64,000 bases of DNA from an uncultured Paracoccaceae bacterium. Its GTDB lineage: Bacteria > Pseudomonadota > Alphaproteobacteria > Rhodobacterales > Rhodobacteraceae. A program made the translations under genes and the position numbers. Numbering within the stretch: the first letter of the stretch is position 1; each line of letters starts with the position of its first letter. Location: assembly GCA_947501555.1 (NCBI GenBank), contig CANMWG010000001.1:248001-312000 (forward strand), read 5' to 3'. The notes beneath the pieces were generated by a model. It was not told the origin of the DNA, did not search any database, and saw only the letters and a list, made by a program, of their open reading frames with translations. Shown here in pieces: positions 8,168-16,790 of this stretch.

Positions 8168-9616
8168 ATGCTTGATTTGCGCCCTGTGGGATATGTAATC
8201 GGACTGCTTGTGGCGTCGCTTGGTTTGACCATGCTGGGCCCGTTGGCGGCTGACCTGTTGGCAGGCAACGGGCATTGGTTCGTATTTTTTCAAAGTGCGG
8301 TGATAACTGTACTGACGGGTGGTCTGATGGCGCTGGCCTGTGCGAACGGGGTCACGGCAAGCTTGTCTTTGCGCCAAACGTTCTTGCTGACGTCGCTGGT
8401 CTGGCTCACCTTGCCAGTGTTTGGCGCGATCCCATTCATGCTGGGCGCGACCGAGGCCAGTTTTACGATCGCCTTTTTCGAATCGATGTCTGGACTGACC
8501 ACCACCGGGGCTACAGCCCTTAGCCAGCTTGAGACCTTGCCCGATGGGTTGAAGCTCTGGCGCGGTGTGTTGCAGTGGTTGGGTGGCGTGGGCATCGTCG
8601 TGGTCGCGATGGTTTTTCTGCCTGAGTTGCGGGTGGGGGGTATGCAGATATTCCGATCCGAAGGCTTTGATACCAGCGGGAAAATCCTGCCCCGCGCAGG
8701 TCAGATCGCCACCCGGATATCGGGAATTTATGTTGCGCTGACAGTCTGTTGCATGCTGGCCTATACCGGCACCGGCATGGAGGGGTTTGATGCGATTGTG
8801 CATGCCATGACGACGGTCTCAACCGGAGGCATGGCCAATTATGACGCCTCTTTTGCCACATGGGGCGGTGGGGTCCACTATGTGGGTGTTGTCTTCATGA
8901 TCCTCGCGGCCCTGCCTTTCGTGCGCTTTGTCCAGCTGATGGCGGGAACGGCAAGGCCGTTGTTTCAAGATCGCCAAATTCGCGTTTTTCTAATGACCAT
9001 CGCCTTTGCGGTCTTATTGATCACATCGTGGCTTTGGGGCCGCGGCGGCGTGATGACTGAGGCCGCGTTTCGCGATGCCTTGTTCAACGTGACCTCGATC
9101 ATGACCGGGACGGGCTATGCCAGCGCAAATTATATGGTGTGGGGGACCTTCCCGGTGGTGATGTTCTTCCTGCTGGGCCTGATCGGTGGCTGCGCGGGAT
9201 CTACATCATGTTCGGTCAAGGTATTCCGCTATCAATTGCTGTTTGCTGCGATCAAAAGCCAAATCCGCCAAATCCATTCGCCGCATGGTGTGTTCACCCC
9301 CCGCTATGAGGGCCGCCCGATCAGCGAGGACGTATTGAACTCGGTCATGGCCTTTCTGGTCGCCTTCATTCTGTCTTTGGGGATCACGGCCGTATTGCTG
9401 GGCATGACCGGCTTGGACTTTATCACATCGGTGTCGGGGGCTGCGGCGGCTCTGGCCAATATTGGCCCTGGTTTGGGGCTCGAGATTGGCCCGGCGGGCA
9501 GCTATGCCAACATCAATGACACTGCCAAATGGATATTGGCGATCGCCATGTTCGTGGGCAGGTTGGAAATCATGGTTGTGCTGACCATCCTCTCAATCAA
9601 ATTCTGGAGAACCTAA
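8168..9616 (+). CDS. trkH: TrkH-family potassium uptake membrane subunit
   Basis: About 482 residues with the four-fold repeated membrane-pore-membrane design of Trk/Ktr channels. The selectivity-filter loops are visible: TTTGATAL, TTVSTGGM, MTGTGYASAN and LANIGPGLG, each with a conserved glycine. The protein lets potassium into the cell under control of a cytosolic TrkA partner, which is not encoded nearby. The chosen start is ATG at 8168, because the longer frame upstream overlaps the divergent esterase gene and has a non-membrane, basic character. The stop overlaps the start of the next gene (TAATG), so translational coupling is likely. Confidence 0.9.
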   Translation: MLDLRPVGYVIGLLVASLGLTMLGPLAADLLAGNGHWFVFFQSAVITVLTGGLMALACANGVTASLSLRQTFLLTSLVWLTLPVFGAIPFMLGATEASFTIAFFESMSGLTTTGATALSQLETLPDGLKLWRGVLQWLGGVGIVVVAMVFLPELRVGGMQIFRSEGFDTSGKILPRAGQIATRISGIYVALTVCCMLAYTGTGMEGFDAIVHAMTTVSTGGMANYDASFATWGGGVHYVGVVFMILAALPFVRFVQLMAGTARPLFQDRQIRVFLMTIAFAVLLITSWLWGRGGVMTEAAFRDALFNVTSIMTGTGYASANYMVWGTFPVVMFFLLGLIGGCAGSTSCSVKVFRYQLLFAAIKSQIRQIHSPHGVFTPRYEGRPISEDVLNSVMAFLVAFILSLGITAVLLGMTGLDFITSVSGAAAALANIGPGLGLEIGPAGSYANINDTAKWILAIAMFVGRLEIMVVLTILSIKFWRT

Positions 9617-11232
9617 TGACGACACGCCCCCTTGGTGCCCAAATCTCGCATATGCTGAAAGATCGCGGGGTCGATGTGATTTTCGGCATTCCGGGCGTGC
9701 ATAACCAAGAGATGTACCGGGGCATCGAAGAGGCCGGGATCACCCATGTGCTCGCCCGCCATGAGCAGGGTGCGGGGTTCATGGCTGATGGCTATGCGCG
9801 CGCTACGGGTAAGCCGGGTGTGGCCTATGTGATCACCGGGCCGGGGCTGTGTAACATCATGACGCCGATGGGGCAGGCCTATTCGGATAGTGTGCCGATG
9901 CTGGTGATCTCAAGCTGTCTGGATGAGACAGCGGCCAAACGTGGCCAGTTGCATCAGATGAAGGATCAGGAAGGGGCCGCGCGCACGGTTTGTGATTGGT
10001 CTGAGACGGCACGGTCTGCTGCGGCGGCTTATGGATTGATTGATCGGGCGTTTGGGGAGTTTGAAACGCAACGCAAACGGCCCAAACATGTGTCTGTGCC
10101 GATCAAACTACTTGAGACCCAAACGCAACATGGTTGGGTGCCGGAGAAGTCGCTGGCGGGTGTGCTCAATTTACCGGATCAAATGGTGGTTGATGCGCTT
10201 TGGGATGAGATTTGTCGTGCGCGCAAGCCGCTGTTTATCGTTGGTGGGGGTGCAAAATCGGCGGCCGATCCAATTCGTAAGGCGCTGGACGCATCAGGCG
10301 CCGCATCGTTTTGTACATACGCTGGGCGTGGTGTTGTCACAGATGACCCATTGCATTTTGGTGCTTTGCTTGCGCGTCCAGAAAGTGCCGAGATCGTAAA
10401 GCTATCCGACCTTGTTGTTTGTGTTGGCACTGATCTGTCTGAGGTGGATTTGTGGCGTGAAACATTGGGTCATGACTCTAAGATGATTGTGATCAATGTA
10501 GATGGTGAAGTGGTTGCGCGACGTGGCGATGGAGAGATGGCATGTTGTTGTGATGCAGGGTTGTTTTTTTATGCTGGACGTAACCAGAAGAGTCGTGATC
10601 AAAGGAGGGGCGCGTCCGCCAGTGAATGGACGCCTGGCTTTGTTGCGGATTTCGCGAGTCGCATGCGAGCACAGATTGATGCCGAGCGTCCGGGTATTGT
10701 CCCTGTGGCCGACGCCCTGAGAGAAGCCCTTCCTGCCGATACAATGATCTATTCTGACATGACCCAATTCGCCTATGCCGCGAAGGAGATCTATCCGATG
10801 GACCGTCCCGGTCATTGGCATCATCCGTCGGGCTTTGGCACATTGGGTTACGCACTGCCTGCGGCGATTGGTGGCAAAATCGGGGTCGGGGACAAACCCG
10901 TTGTCGCGATCGCTGGTGACTATGGTTTCCAATACACCCCGCAGGAACTGGCTGTCGCGGTTGAGTTGGAACTATCTCTGCCCATCATCATCTGGGACAA
11001 TGGCAAGCTGGGCGAGATTGAGGACTCTATGGTCCGTGCCCAGATCGCCCCCAATGCCGTGATCCAGCGTAATCCTGATTTCTGCAAGCTGGCCGAGGCT
11101 TATGGTGCCGCAGCTGTTGCCCCGACAGATCTGGCGTCATTTCAGCAAGCCGTCAAGGACGCGCTGGCCGCAAAAGGGCCAACGATTATTCATGTCAAAT
11201 CAGATATCGCGCTTGCCAGCGCGTCATCTTAA
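9616..11232 (+). CDS. ThDP-dependent enzyme, acetolactate synthase superfamily (possibly 5-guanidino-2-oxopentanoate decarboxylase)
   Basis: About 538 residues with the three-domain layout of the superfamily: N-terminal Pyr domain with the catalytic Glu in RHEQGAGFMADGYAR, a central Rossmann-like domain, and a C-terminal PP domain with the ThDP/Mg motif GDYGFQYTPQEL followed by IIIWDNGKLGEI. It lacks clear ilvB features (no ilvN partner), so it is more likely a 2-oxo-acid decarboxylase; Roseobacter proteins of this kind are usually called 5-guanidino-2-oxopentanoate decarboxylase, which I give as a possibility only. The ATG overlaps the trkH stop by one base. Bases about 10,180-10,620 use T-richer codons and encode an odd segment (EMACCCDAG), suggesting local divergence. 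Confidence 0.8.
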   Translation: MTTRPLGAQISHMLKDRGVDVIFGIPGVHNQEMYRGIEEAGITHVLARHEQGAGFMADGYARATGKPGVAYVITGPGLCNIMTPMGQAYSDSVPMLVISSCLDETAAKRGQLHQMKDQEGAARTVCDWSETARSAAAAYGLIDRAFGEFETQRKRPKHVSVPIKLLETQTQHGWVPEKSLAGVLNLPDQMVVDALWDEICRARKPLFIVGGGAKSAADPIRKALDASGAASFCTYAGRGVVTDDPLHFGALLARPESAEIVKLSDLVVCVGTDLSEVDLWRETLGHDSKMIVINVDGEVVARRGDGEMACCCDAGLFFYAGRNQKSRDQRRGASASEWTPGFVADFASRMRAQIDAERPGIVPVADALREALPADTMIYSDMTQFAYAAKEIYPMDRPGHWHHPSGFGTLGYALPAAIGGKIGVGDKPVVAIAGDYGFQYTPQELAVAVELELSLPIIIWDNGKLGEIEDSMVRAQIAPNAVIQRNPDFCKLAEAYGAAAVAPTDLASFQQAVKDALAAKGPTIIHVKSDIALASASS

Positions 11233-11264
11233 GGGCGCTTGCCAGCGCGTCATCTTAAGGGTGC

Positions 11265-13010
11265 TTACCAGCAGCTGACCAAGACGGTGATATCAGCCGC
11301 CCGCCGTGTCAGTGCCACGGGAGAGATTGCTTCCGTGGCGACACTGATCTGCGCCGTGACCTCTTGTGCTTCAAGGAACGCCACGATGTCAGACGCATCC
11401 AGCGAAAAATTCACCTCGGGTGGAAGTACTTGGGTATTGCCGTCATTGCGCGGCAGCAACATGCCCAGCACGGCGCCACGCTCATCAAAGACTGGGCCGC
11501 CTGCATCACTGGGTTGCGGCAGGATCGCAAGCCGTTTGACGCTGGCCTCACCCGTCAATCCGCGAATATCCTCGATTTGCCCGAATGTCAGCGTTGGCGC
11601 GCTGAGCACCCCATTGAACGGGTAGCCCGCAACGGCGATCTGGTCTTGCAGCCGGGGCGTCTCGGATTGGAATGAACCTATATTGATTGGCGCCAGGCTT
11701 TCGGTGGGGCGCAACACGGCGATGCCAAGTCTGGCGTCGCTGGCTACGACCTCGGCCTCCATTTCGCGGTCCAAGGTGATTTGCCGGCAGCTATCAATCG
11801 CTTCGGGGGTGGTCACAACGACGCCGTCATTGCTGACATAAAACCCCGACCGCGACAGGCGTGGTTTGCGCACTGCAAGTCCTGCAACCATATCAATGGC
11901 TTGATCTTCGCTTGTGGGCACAATGCGTGGATCAAGTGTGCCCGGCAGAAGCTCGAGGCTTTCCTGCATTCTTTCGAGCATCCGGCTGCGCCGTGCCTCA
12001 TCCCCTTCAGGCCATACAAGCGTAAAGCCTTTGATCTCACCGTCGTCCAGGCTGACCGAGGTAAAGGAATGGATCCCATCGCCAATGCCTTCGATTTCAA
12101 AACCATTGCGATCAATTGAGCGTGGGCCTTCGGGGGGAATGATCTCAAGCACCTGCATGATCTCATAAAGACCGATGAGCCGGCCTTCATCGCCCGATTG
12201 CGAAATAAACAGCACAAGCGCGTCTTCCACGCTGCCCGATGCCTCAAACCGCACGAAAGGCGGGCGGTACTCCGAAAAGGACACCACATCCGTTGGGATA
12301 TCCATTTGGATGCCTGACGCATCGTCGCGGACCAGACGCAAATTCAGCCCGTCCAGCACGCTGTTATATCGATTGAACAGGATCGTGCGTTGCCGGGTGG
12401 TCAGAACGCCTGTTGGCTGCATGTTGTTGGCGTCTTGCCAGGCTTGCATTGCCGCCCGCGTGCCGCGTCCGAATGATCCGTCGATTGCCGCTGTATAAAA
12501 ACCGGCCCATTGCAGGGCCTTTTGCAATTCCTCTTTTTGAGGGCGGCTCAAAGCGGCCTCTGAAGCGCGTGCTTGGGCGACGGTTTCATCGCTAGCAATG
12601 AGCGGAGGATCGGACGGCAAGCTGCTCACAGCGGCGGTCGGAGCAGCGGTTCTGGGTGCATTTGGCACTGTTCCGGAAGAGGGCGCGCCCCCACCGATTG
12701 GCCAGAATTGCTGCCGCAACCAGCGCCCGTTATACACGAAACTGTCGCGGGGAATGGCGCCCTGCGCCAGCAACCGCTCGCGGGTCTGTTCTGCATCTGC
12801 TTCGCTAAAAGGGCCAATAAAGATGCCGTAAAAGCCATCATCGATATAGAAACCATGGATATCATCAAGCCGTCTTGCGTATTCGCGCGCATTCGCCTGT
12901 GCCGCTGTCAAAGTCCGCTGTGCTTCGATTTGCACCCAAAAGTTGTCTTGTGCGCTTGCTGACAGTGTTGAAACCATCAGCAAGAAAAGGGTTGCGATTG
13001 CCTTAAACAT
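11265..13010 (-). CDS. Secreted serine-protease-like protein with SPOR-like and peptidoglycan-binding domains; catalytic triad lost
   Basis: About 581 residues. A signal peptide (ending SASAQ) leads into a SPOR-like repeat (residues about 23-85, FWVQIEAQRTL to GIFIGPF). A PG_binding_1 domain follows at about 165-225 (LQKALQWAGFYTAAIDGSFGRGT). The C-terminal 200 residues follow the trypsin-2 fold: GFYVSNDGVVVT, DARLGIAVLRP, ADGP-like PSDAGGPVFDE, GMLLP. The catalytic residues are replaced: TTPEAIDSC where TNAHVVxxC is expected, LGIAVL where DLAVL is expected, and DAGGP where DSGGP is expected. It therefore probably binds rather than cleaves. The start ATG at 13010 gives a proper signal peptide. 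It is a single gene, divergent from glyQ. Confidence 0.8.
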   Translation of the reverse strand: MFKAIATLFLLMVSTLSASAQDNFWVQIEAQRTLTAAQANAREYARRLDDIHGFYIDDGFYGIFIGPFSEADAEQTRERLLAQGAIPRDSFVYNGRWLRQQFWPIGGGAPSSGTVPNAPRTAAPTAAVSSLPSDPPLIASDETVAQARASEAALSRPQKEELQKALQWAGFYTAAIDGSFGRGTRAAMQAWQDANNMQPTGVLTTRQRTILFNRYNSVLDGLNLRLVRDDASGIQMDIPTDVVSFSEYRPPFVRFEASGSVEDALVLFISQSGDEGRLIGLYEIMQVLEIIPPEGPRSIDRNGFEIEGIGDGIHSFTSVSLDDGEIKGFTLVWPEGDEARRSRMLERMQESLELLPGTLDPRIVPTSEDQAIDMVAGLAVRKPRLSRSGFYVSNDGVVVTTPEAIDSCRQITLDREMEAEVVASDARLGIAVLRPTESLAPINIGSFQSETPRLQDQIAVAGYPFNGVLSAPTLTFGQIEDIRGLTGEASVKRLAILPQPSDAGGPVFDERGAVLGMLLPRNDGNTQVLPPEVNFSLDASDIVAFLEAQEVTAQISVATEAISPVALTRRAADITVLVSCW

Positions 13011-13187
13011 TATTTCCCAGAAGTCCCTTGGTCTGCCCCCATACCTCACTGGCCTTCTCTGCGCATGGAAGCAAGACCTTGCTTATAAATTTGATGTGAG
13101 TGCATACATTAGGTCACGCCCCGTTGCCCAATTGACCCTTGCCGCCCTGCACCCTATTGAACGCGTGATCGCAACAAAGGTGCAGAC

Positions 13188-14108
13188 ATGGTGGATAAAC
13201 CGCGCAGTTTTCAGGAAATCATCCTGCGGCTTCAGGCCTATTGGGCAGCCAAAGGTTGTGCCATTTTGCAGCCATACGACATGGAGGTCGGGGCCGGTAC
13301 CTTTCACCCAGCCACAACCCTGCGTGCGCTGGGCAGCAAACCTTGGGCCGCAGCCTACGTGCAATCTTCGCGCCGTCCGACCGATGGCCGCTACGGCGAG
13401 AACCCGAACCGGTTGCAGCACTATTACCAATATCAGGTGATCATCAAACCCTCGCCCCCGGACCTGCAAGAGCTTTACCTCGGCTCGCTGGCCGCGATTG
13501 GCATTGATGCGTCCATGCATGATATCCGCTTTGTGGAAGACGACTGGGAAAGCCCCACGCTGGGCGCCTGGGGGCTGGGCTGGGAGGTCTGGTGCGACGG
13601 GATGGAAGTCAGTCAGTTTACCTATTTCCAACAGGTGGGCGGGCACGATTGCAAGCCGGTGTCAGGCGAGCTGACATATGGGCTCGAGCGTTTGGCGATC
13701 TATATTCTGGGCGTGGATCACGTCATGGACATGCCCTTTAACGATCCGCAGACCCCGATCCCATTGACCTATGGCGATGTGTTCAGGCAGACCGAGCAGG
13801 AATACGCCCGCTGGAATTTTGATGTGGCGGATACAAAAATCTTGTTGGAGCACTTCGAACACGCCGAGGCTGAGTGTCAGCGCATTCTGGATATGCCCGC
13901 CCATGATCCCAAGAAAGACATGCAGATCATCATGGTCCACCCGGCCTATGACCAATGCATCAAAGCCTCGCATCTGTTCAACTTGCTGGATGCACGCGGG
14001 GTGATTTCGGTTACCGAGCGGCAGGCCTATATCGGACGGGTGCGCGCCTTGGCCAAGGCCTGCGCGGATGCCTTTGTGCAGACAGACGCAGGCGGGGCCG
14101 TGGCCTGA
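13188..14108 (+). CDS. glyQ: Glycine--tRNA ligase alpha subunit
   Basis: A 306-residue cytoplasmic protein matching the class IIc alpha subunit, which charges tRNA-Gly together with GlyS in an alpha2beta2 enzyme. Recognisable stretches are [57 protein letters not shown] and [13 protein letters not shown]. The length is normal. It is the first gene of a three-gene unit; its TGA overlaps the next ATG (TGATG). Confidence 0.97.
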   Translation: MVDKPRSFQEIILRLQAYWAAKGCAILQPYDMEVGAGTFHPATTLRALGSKPWAAAYVQSSRRPTDGRYGENPNRLQHYYQYQVIIKPSPPDLQELYLGSLAAIGIDASMHDIRFVEDDWESPTLGAWGLGWEVWCDGMEVSQFTYFQQVGGHDCKPVSGELTYGLERLAIYILGVDHVMDMPFNDPQTPIPLTYGDVFRQTEQEYARWNFDVADTKILLEHFEHAEAECQRILDMPAHDPKKDMQIIMVHPAYDQCIKASHLFNLLDARGVISVTERQAYIGRVRALAKACADAFVQTDAGGAVA

Positions 14109-14632
14109 TGGCCCGGGTTATCATTGTGGGGATACTTGTGTCGGCTGTCATCGCAGGGGCGTTGCTTTATTACCAACAGGTCTACGCCTATTACGAAGAG
14201 GTGCAGGCGGATGCGCAGGGCGTGCAATTGACCAGCGTAGTCGACGGGCTGCCCCAACCCATCCTTTTCGACAGTTTCGAAGGGATTGACGCCGTCAGCA
14301 GCCCGCTGCGCTATCGCGCCTGTTTCACGACGCAACTAAGCCAAGCGATGCTGACCGAAACCTTCGTGATCGTCGATGAGGGTGAACCACGTGTGGCCCC
14401 GTCTTGGTTTGACTGTTTTGATGCCACGCAAATCGGCGCTGATCTTGAAACCGGCGAGGCGATTGCCTTTTTGGGGACCGAGAATATCCAATATGGCATC
14501 GACCGCATTGTCGCGATTTATCCCGATGGCCGGGGTTATGCCTGGCACCAGATTAATGCCTGCGGCGAAGTCGTCTTTGACGGCAACCCGACCCCAGACG
14601 ACTGCCCCCCAGCCCCAGAAGGCCTGAACTAA
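14108..14632 (+). CDS. DUF6446-type single-pass membrane or secreted protein between glyQ and glyS
   Basis: 174 residues starting with a hydrophobic helix (VIIVGILVSAVIAGALLYY) that is either an uncleaved anchor or a signal. The rest is predicted periplasmic. It contains several cysteines (YRACF, FDCFDATQ, NACGE, DDCPP) and ends with a proline-rich tail. It has stop/start overlaps on both sides (TGATG upstream, TAATG downstream), so it is translated with the two tRNA-ligase subunits. The family name is from memory of the Rhodobacteraceae gene order; its function is unknown. A membrane-bound extracytoplasmic protein in a tRNA synthetase operon has no evident mechanistic link. Confidence 0.75.
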   Translation: MARVIIVGILVSAVIAGALLYYQQVYAYYEEVQADAQGVQLTSVVDGLPQPILFDSFEGIDAVSSPLRYRACFTTQLSQAMLTETFVIVDEGEPRVAPSWFDCFDATQIGADLETGEAIAFLGTENIQYGIDRIVAIYPDGRGYAWHQINACGEVVFDGNPTPDDCPPAPEGLN

Positions 14633-16728
14633 TGCCCGATCTTTTGATTGAACTCTTCTCTGAAGAAATACCCGCGCGCATGCAAAAACGCGCCTCCGAA
14701 GACCTGCAAAAACTGGTGACGGATGGTTTGGTTGAGGCCGGACTGACCTACGCTGGTGCAGCCGCCTTCGCGACCCCGCGTCGGTTGACGCTGGCGTTGG
14801 ATGGGCTGACAGCGGAAAGCAAGCCCGTGCGTGAGGAACGCAAGGGCCCCAAGGTTGGCGCGCCCGATAAGGCGATTGACGGGTTTCTGCGCGGTGCAGG
14901 TGTGGCCCGCGAAGACCTTGAGGTCCGCGATGACAAGAAGGGTCAGGTCTACTTTGCCGTGATCGAAAAACCGGGCCGGATGGCGGCGGATATTGTGGCC
15001 GAGGTGCTGGAACAGGCGATCCGCAATTTCCCATGGCCTAAGTCCATGCGCTGGGGTGCAGGCACGTTGAAATGGGTGCGTCCGCTGCATTCAATTCTGT
15101 GCATTCTGACGGATGAAGCCGGGGCCGCGATTGTGCCGCTGGATGTGGATGGCATCACATCGGGCAATACCACGCGCGGGCATCGCTTCCTTGCGCCGGA
15201 TACATTTTCTGTCGTGTCTTTCGATGATTATGAAGCGAAGTTAAAGCGGGCGCATGTGGTTTTGCGCCCTGATGAACGGGCCGAGGCGATCTGGGCTGAG
15301 GCTACAAACCAAGCCTTTGCGCTGGGTCTGGAAGTGGTTGAGGATCGCGGATTGCTGGCCGAAGTTGCGGGGCTGGTCGAATGGCCCGTGGTTTTGCTGG
15401 GCAAAATTGACGATGATTTTTTGGGCCTGCCGTCTGAGGTGCTGCAAACCTCGATGAAAGAGCATCAGAAGTTCTTTTCTGTGCGCAATCCCAAGACGGG
15501 GCGGATCGAACGCTTCGTCACCGTGGCCAATATGGAAACGGCGGACAATGGCGCGACCATTCTGGCGGGGAACCAGAAGGTGCTGTCGGCCCGTTTGGCC
15601 GATGCGAAGTTCTTTTGGGAGAATGATCTGCGCGTGGCGAAGGCCGGGATGGGGCCTTGGTTGGAGAGCCTTGGCAATGTGACCTTCCACAACAAGCTGG
15701 GATCGCAGAAGGACCGTATTGAACGGATTGAAACTTGGGCTGAGAAAATTGCGCCGTTCCTCAATGCCGATGTGGAGCTTTGTAAAGAGGCTGCTCGTGT
15801 AGCAAAGGCCGATCTATCCTCCGAAATGGTCTATGAGTTTCCCGAATTGCAGGGACTCATGGGACGTTATTATTGCAAGGCAGCGGGTCTACATGATGCG
15901 GTAGCCGCTGCCTGTCAGGGGCATTACTCGCCCCTCAGTCCGATCGACGAAGTACCCACAGTTGGGGTGGTTGTAGCAGTCGCGCTGGCAGATAAACTTG
16001 ACATTTTGACTGGCTTTTGGTCGATCAATGAGAAACCTACGGGTTCGAAAGACCCGTTTGCACTTCGGAGGGCGTGTCTTGGTATTATTCGGCTTGAGCT
16101 CCTAAATCACACGCGGCTTCCCTTGCTGGATTTCTTCAAGGAAATGATCAAGGGGCACTTTGATGATAGTGAGTTGGTTGATGCAAGTATTGATGACAAA
16201 GCGAAGGACCTCCTCTCCTTCTTCCACGACCGCCTGAAAGTCTTCCTCAAAGACAAAGGCATCCGCCACGATATCATTGACGCCTGTATTGCGATGCCGG
16301 GAAATGATGATCTGACCTTGCTGGTCAAACGGGCTGAGGCTTTGGCGGCAACACTGGCCACCGATGACGGTGAAAACCTGATCCAGGGGTTCAAGCGGGC
16401 CAATAACATCCTGACCCAGGCCGAGGACAAGGATGGGGTGGAATACTCTTACGGGGCGGACATCAAATTCGCCGAAGACGTTGCCGAAAAGGCGCTTTTT
16501 GCCGCCCTTGATGCTGCAGATGCGAAGATCGCACCGGCGATGGAATCTGAGGATTTCAGCACAGCGATGACTGCTATGGCAGCACTTCGTGGACCAATTG
16601 ACCAATTTTTCACCGATGTGCAAGTTAATGCCGAGAGTGAGTTAATACGTCGCAACCGGCTTAACCTCTTGTCACGTATAAGGAAAATTTGCCTCAGCGT
16701 CGCAGATCTAACCAAGGTCGAAGGATAA
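14632..16728 (+). CDS. glyS: Glycine--tRNA ligase beta subunit
   Basis: 698 residues, the normal size. The N-terminus (LLIELFSEEIPARMQ) and the segments VEWPVVLLG, LPSEVLQTSMKEHQKFF, FFWENDLR and DPFALRRACLGIIR are typical of GlyS. The C-terminal part is the anticodon-binding-like domain (AMTAMAALRGPIDQFFTDVQVN). It binds tRNA-Gly and acts with GlyQ in the cytoplasm. Bases about 15,780-16,210 have codon choices that look less like the flanks, possibly a recombined tract. No obvious terminator follows; the next gene starts 63 bases later. Confidence 0.97.
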   Translation: MPDLLIELFSEEIPARMQKRASEDLQKLVTDGLVEAGLTYAGAAAFATPRRLTLALDGLTAESKPVREERKGPKVGAPDKAIDGFLRGAGVAREDLEVRDDKKGQVYFAVIEKPGRMAADIVAEVLEQAIRNFPWPKSMRWGAGTLKWVRPLHSILCILTDEAGAAIVPLDVDGITSGNTTRGHRFLAPDTFSVVSFDDYEAKLKRAHVVLRPDERAEAIWAEATNQAFALGLEVVEDRGLLAEVAGLVEWPVVLLGKIDDDFLGLPSEVLQTSMKEHQKFFSVRNPKTGRIERFVTVANMETADNGATILAGNQKVLSARLADAKFFWENDLRVAKAGMGPWLESLGNVTFHNKLGSQKDRIERIETWAEKIAPFLNADVELCKEAARVAKADLSSEMVYEFPELQGLMGRYYCKAAGLHDAVAAACQGHYSPLSPIDEVPTVGVVVAVALADKLDILTGFWSINEKPTGSKDPFALRRACLGIIRLELLNHTRLPLLDFFKEMIKGHFDDSELVDASIDDKAKDLLSFFHDRLKVFLKDKGIRHDIIDACIAMPGNDDLTLLVKRAEALAATLATDDGENLIQGFKRANNILTQAEDKDGVEYSYGADIKFAEDVAEKALFAALDAADAKIAPAMESEDFSTAMTAMAALRGPIDQFFTDVQVNAESELIRRNRLNLLSRIRKICLSVADLTKVEG

Positions 16729-16790
16729 TCGATTTTTTCTGAAAATTTTCCTACAAATCAATTATCGTTCCCCTATGCTGCAGGAACACA

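Noticed and set aside
11239..11625. A plus-strand frame antisense to the protease-like gene
   Set aside because: It lies wholly opposite a long well-supported coding sequence with signal peptide and domains, so it is a shadow frame.
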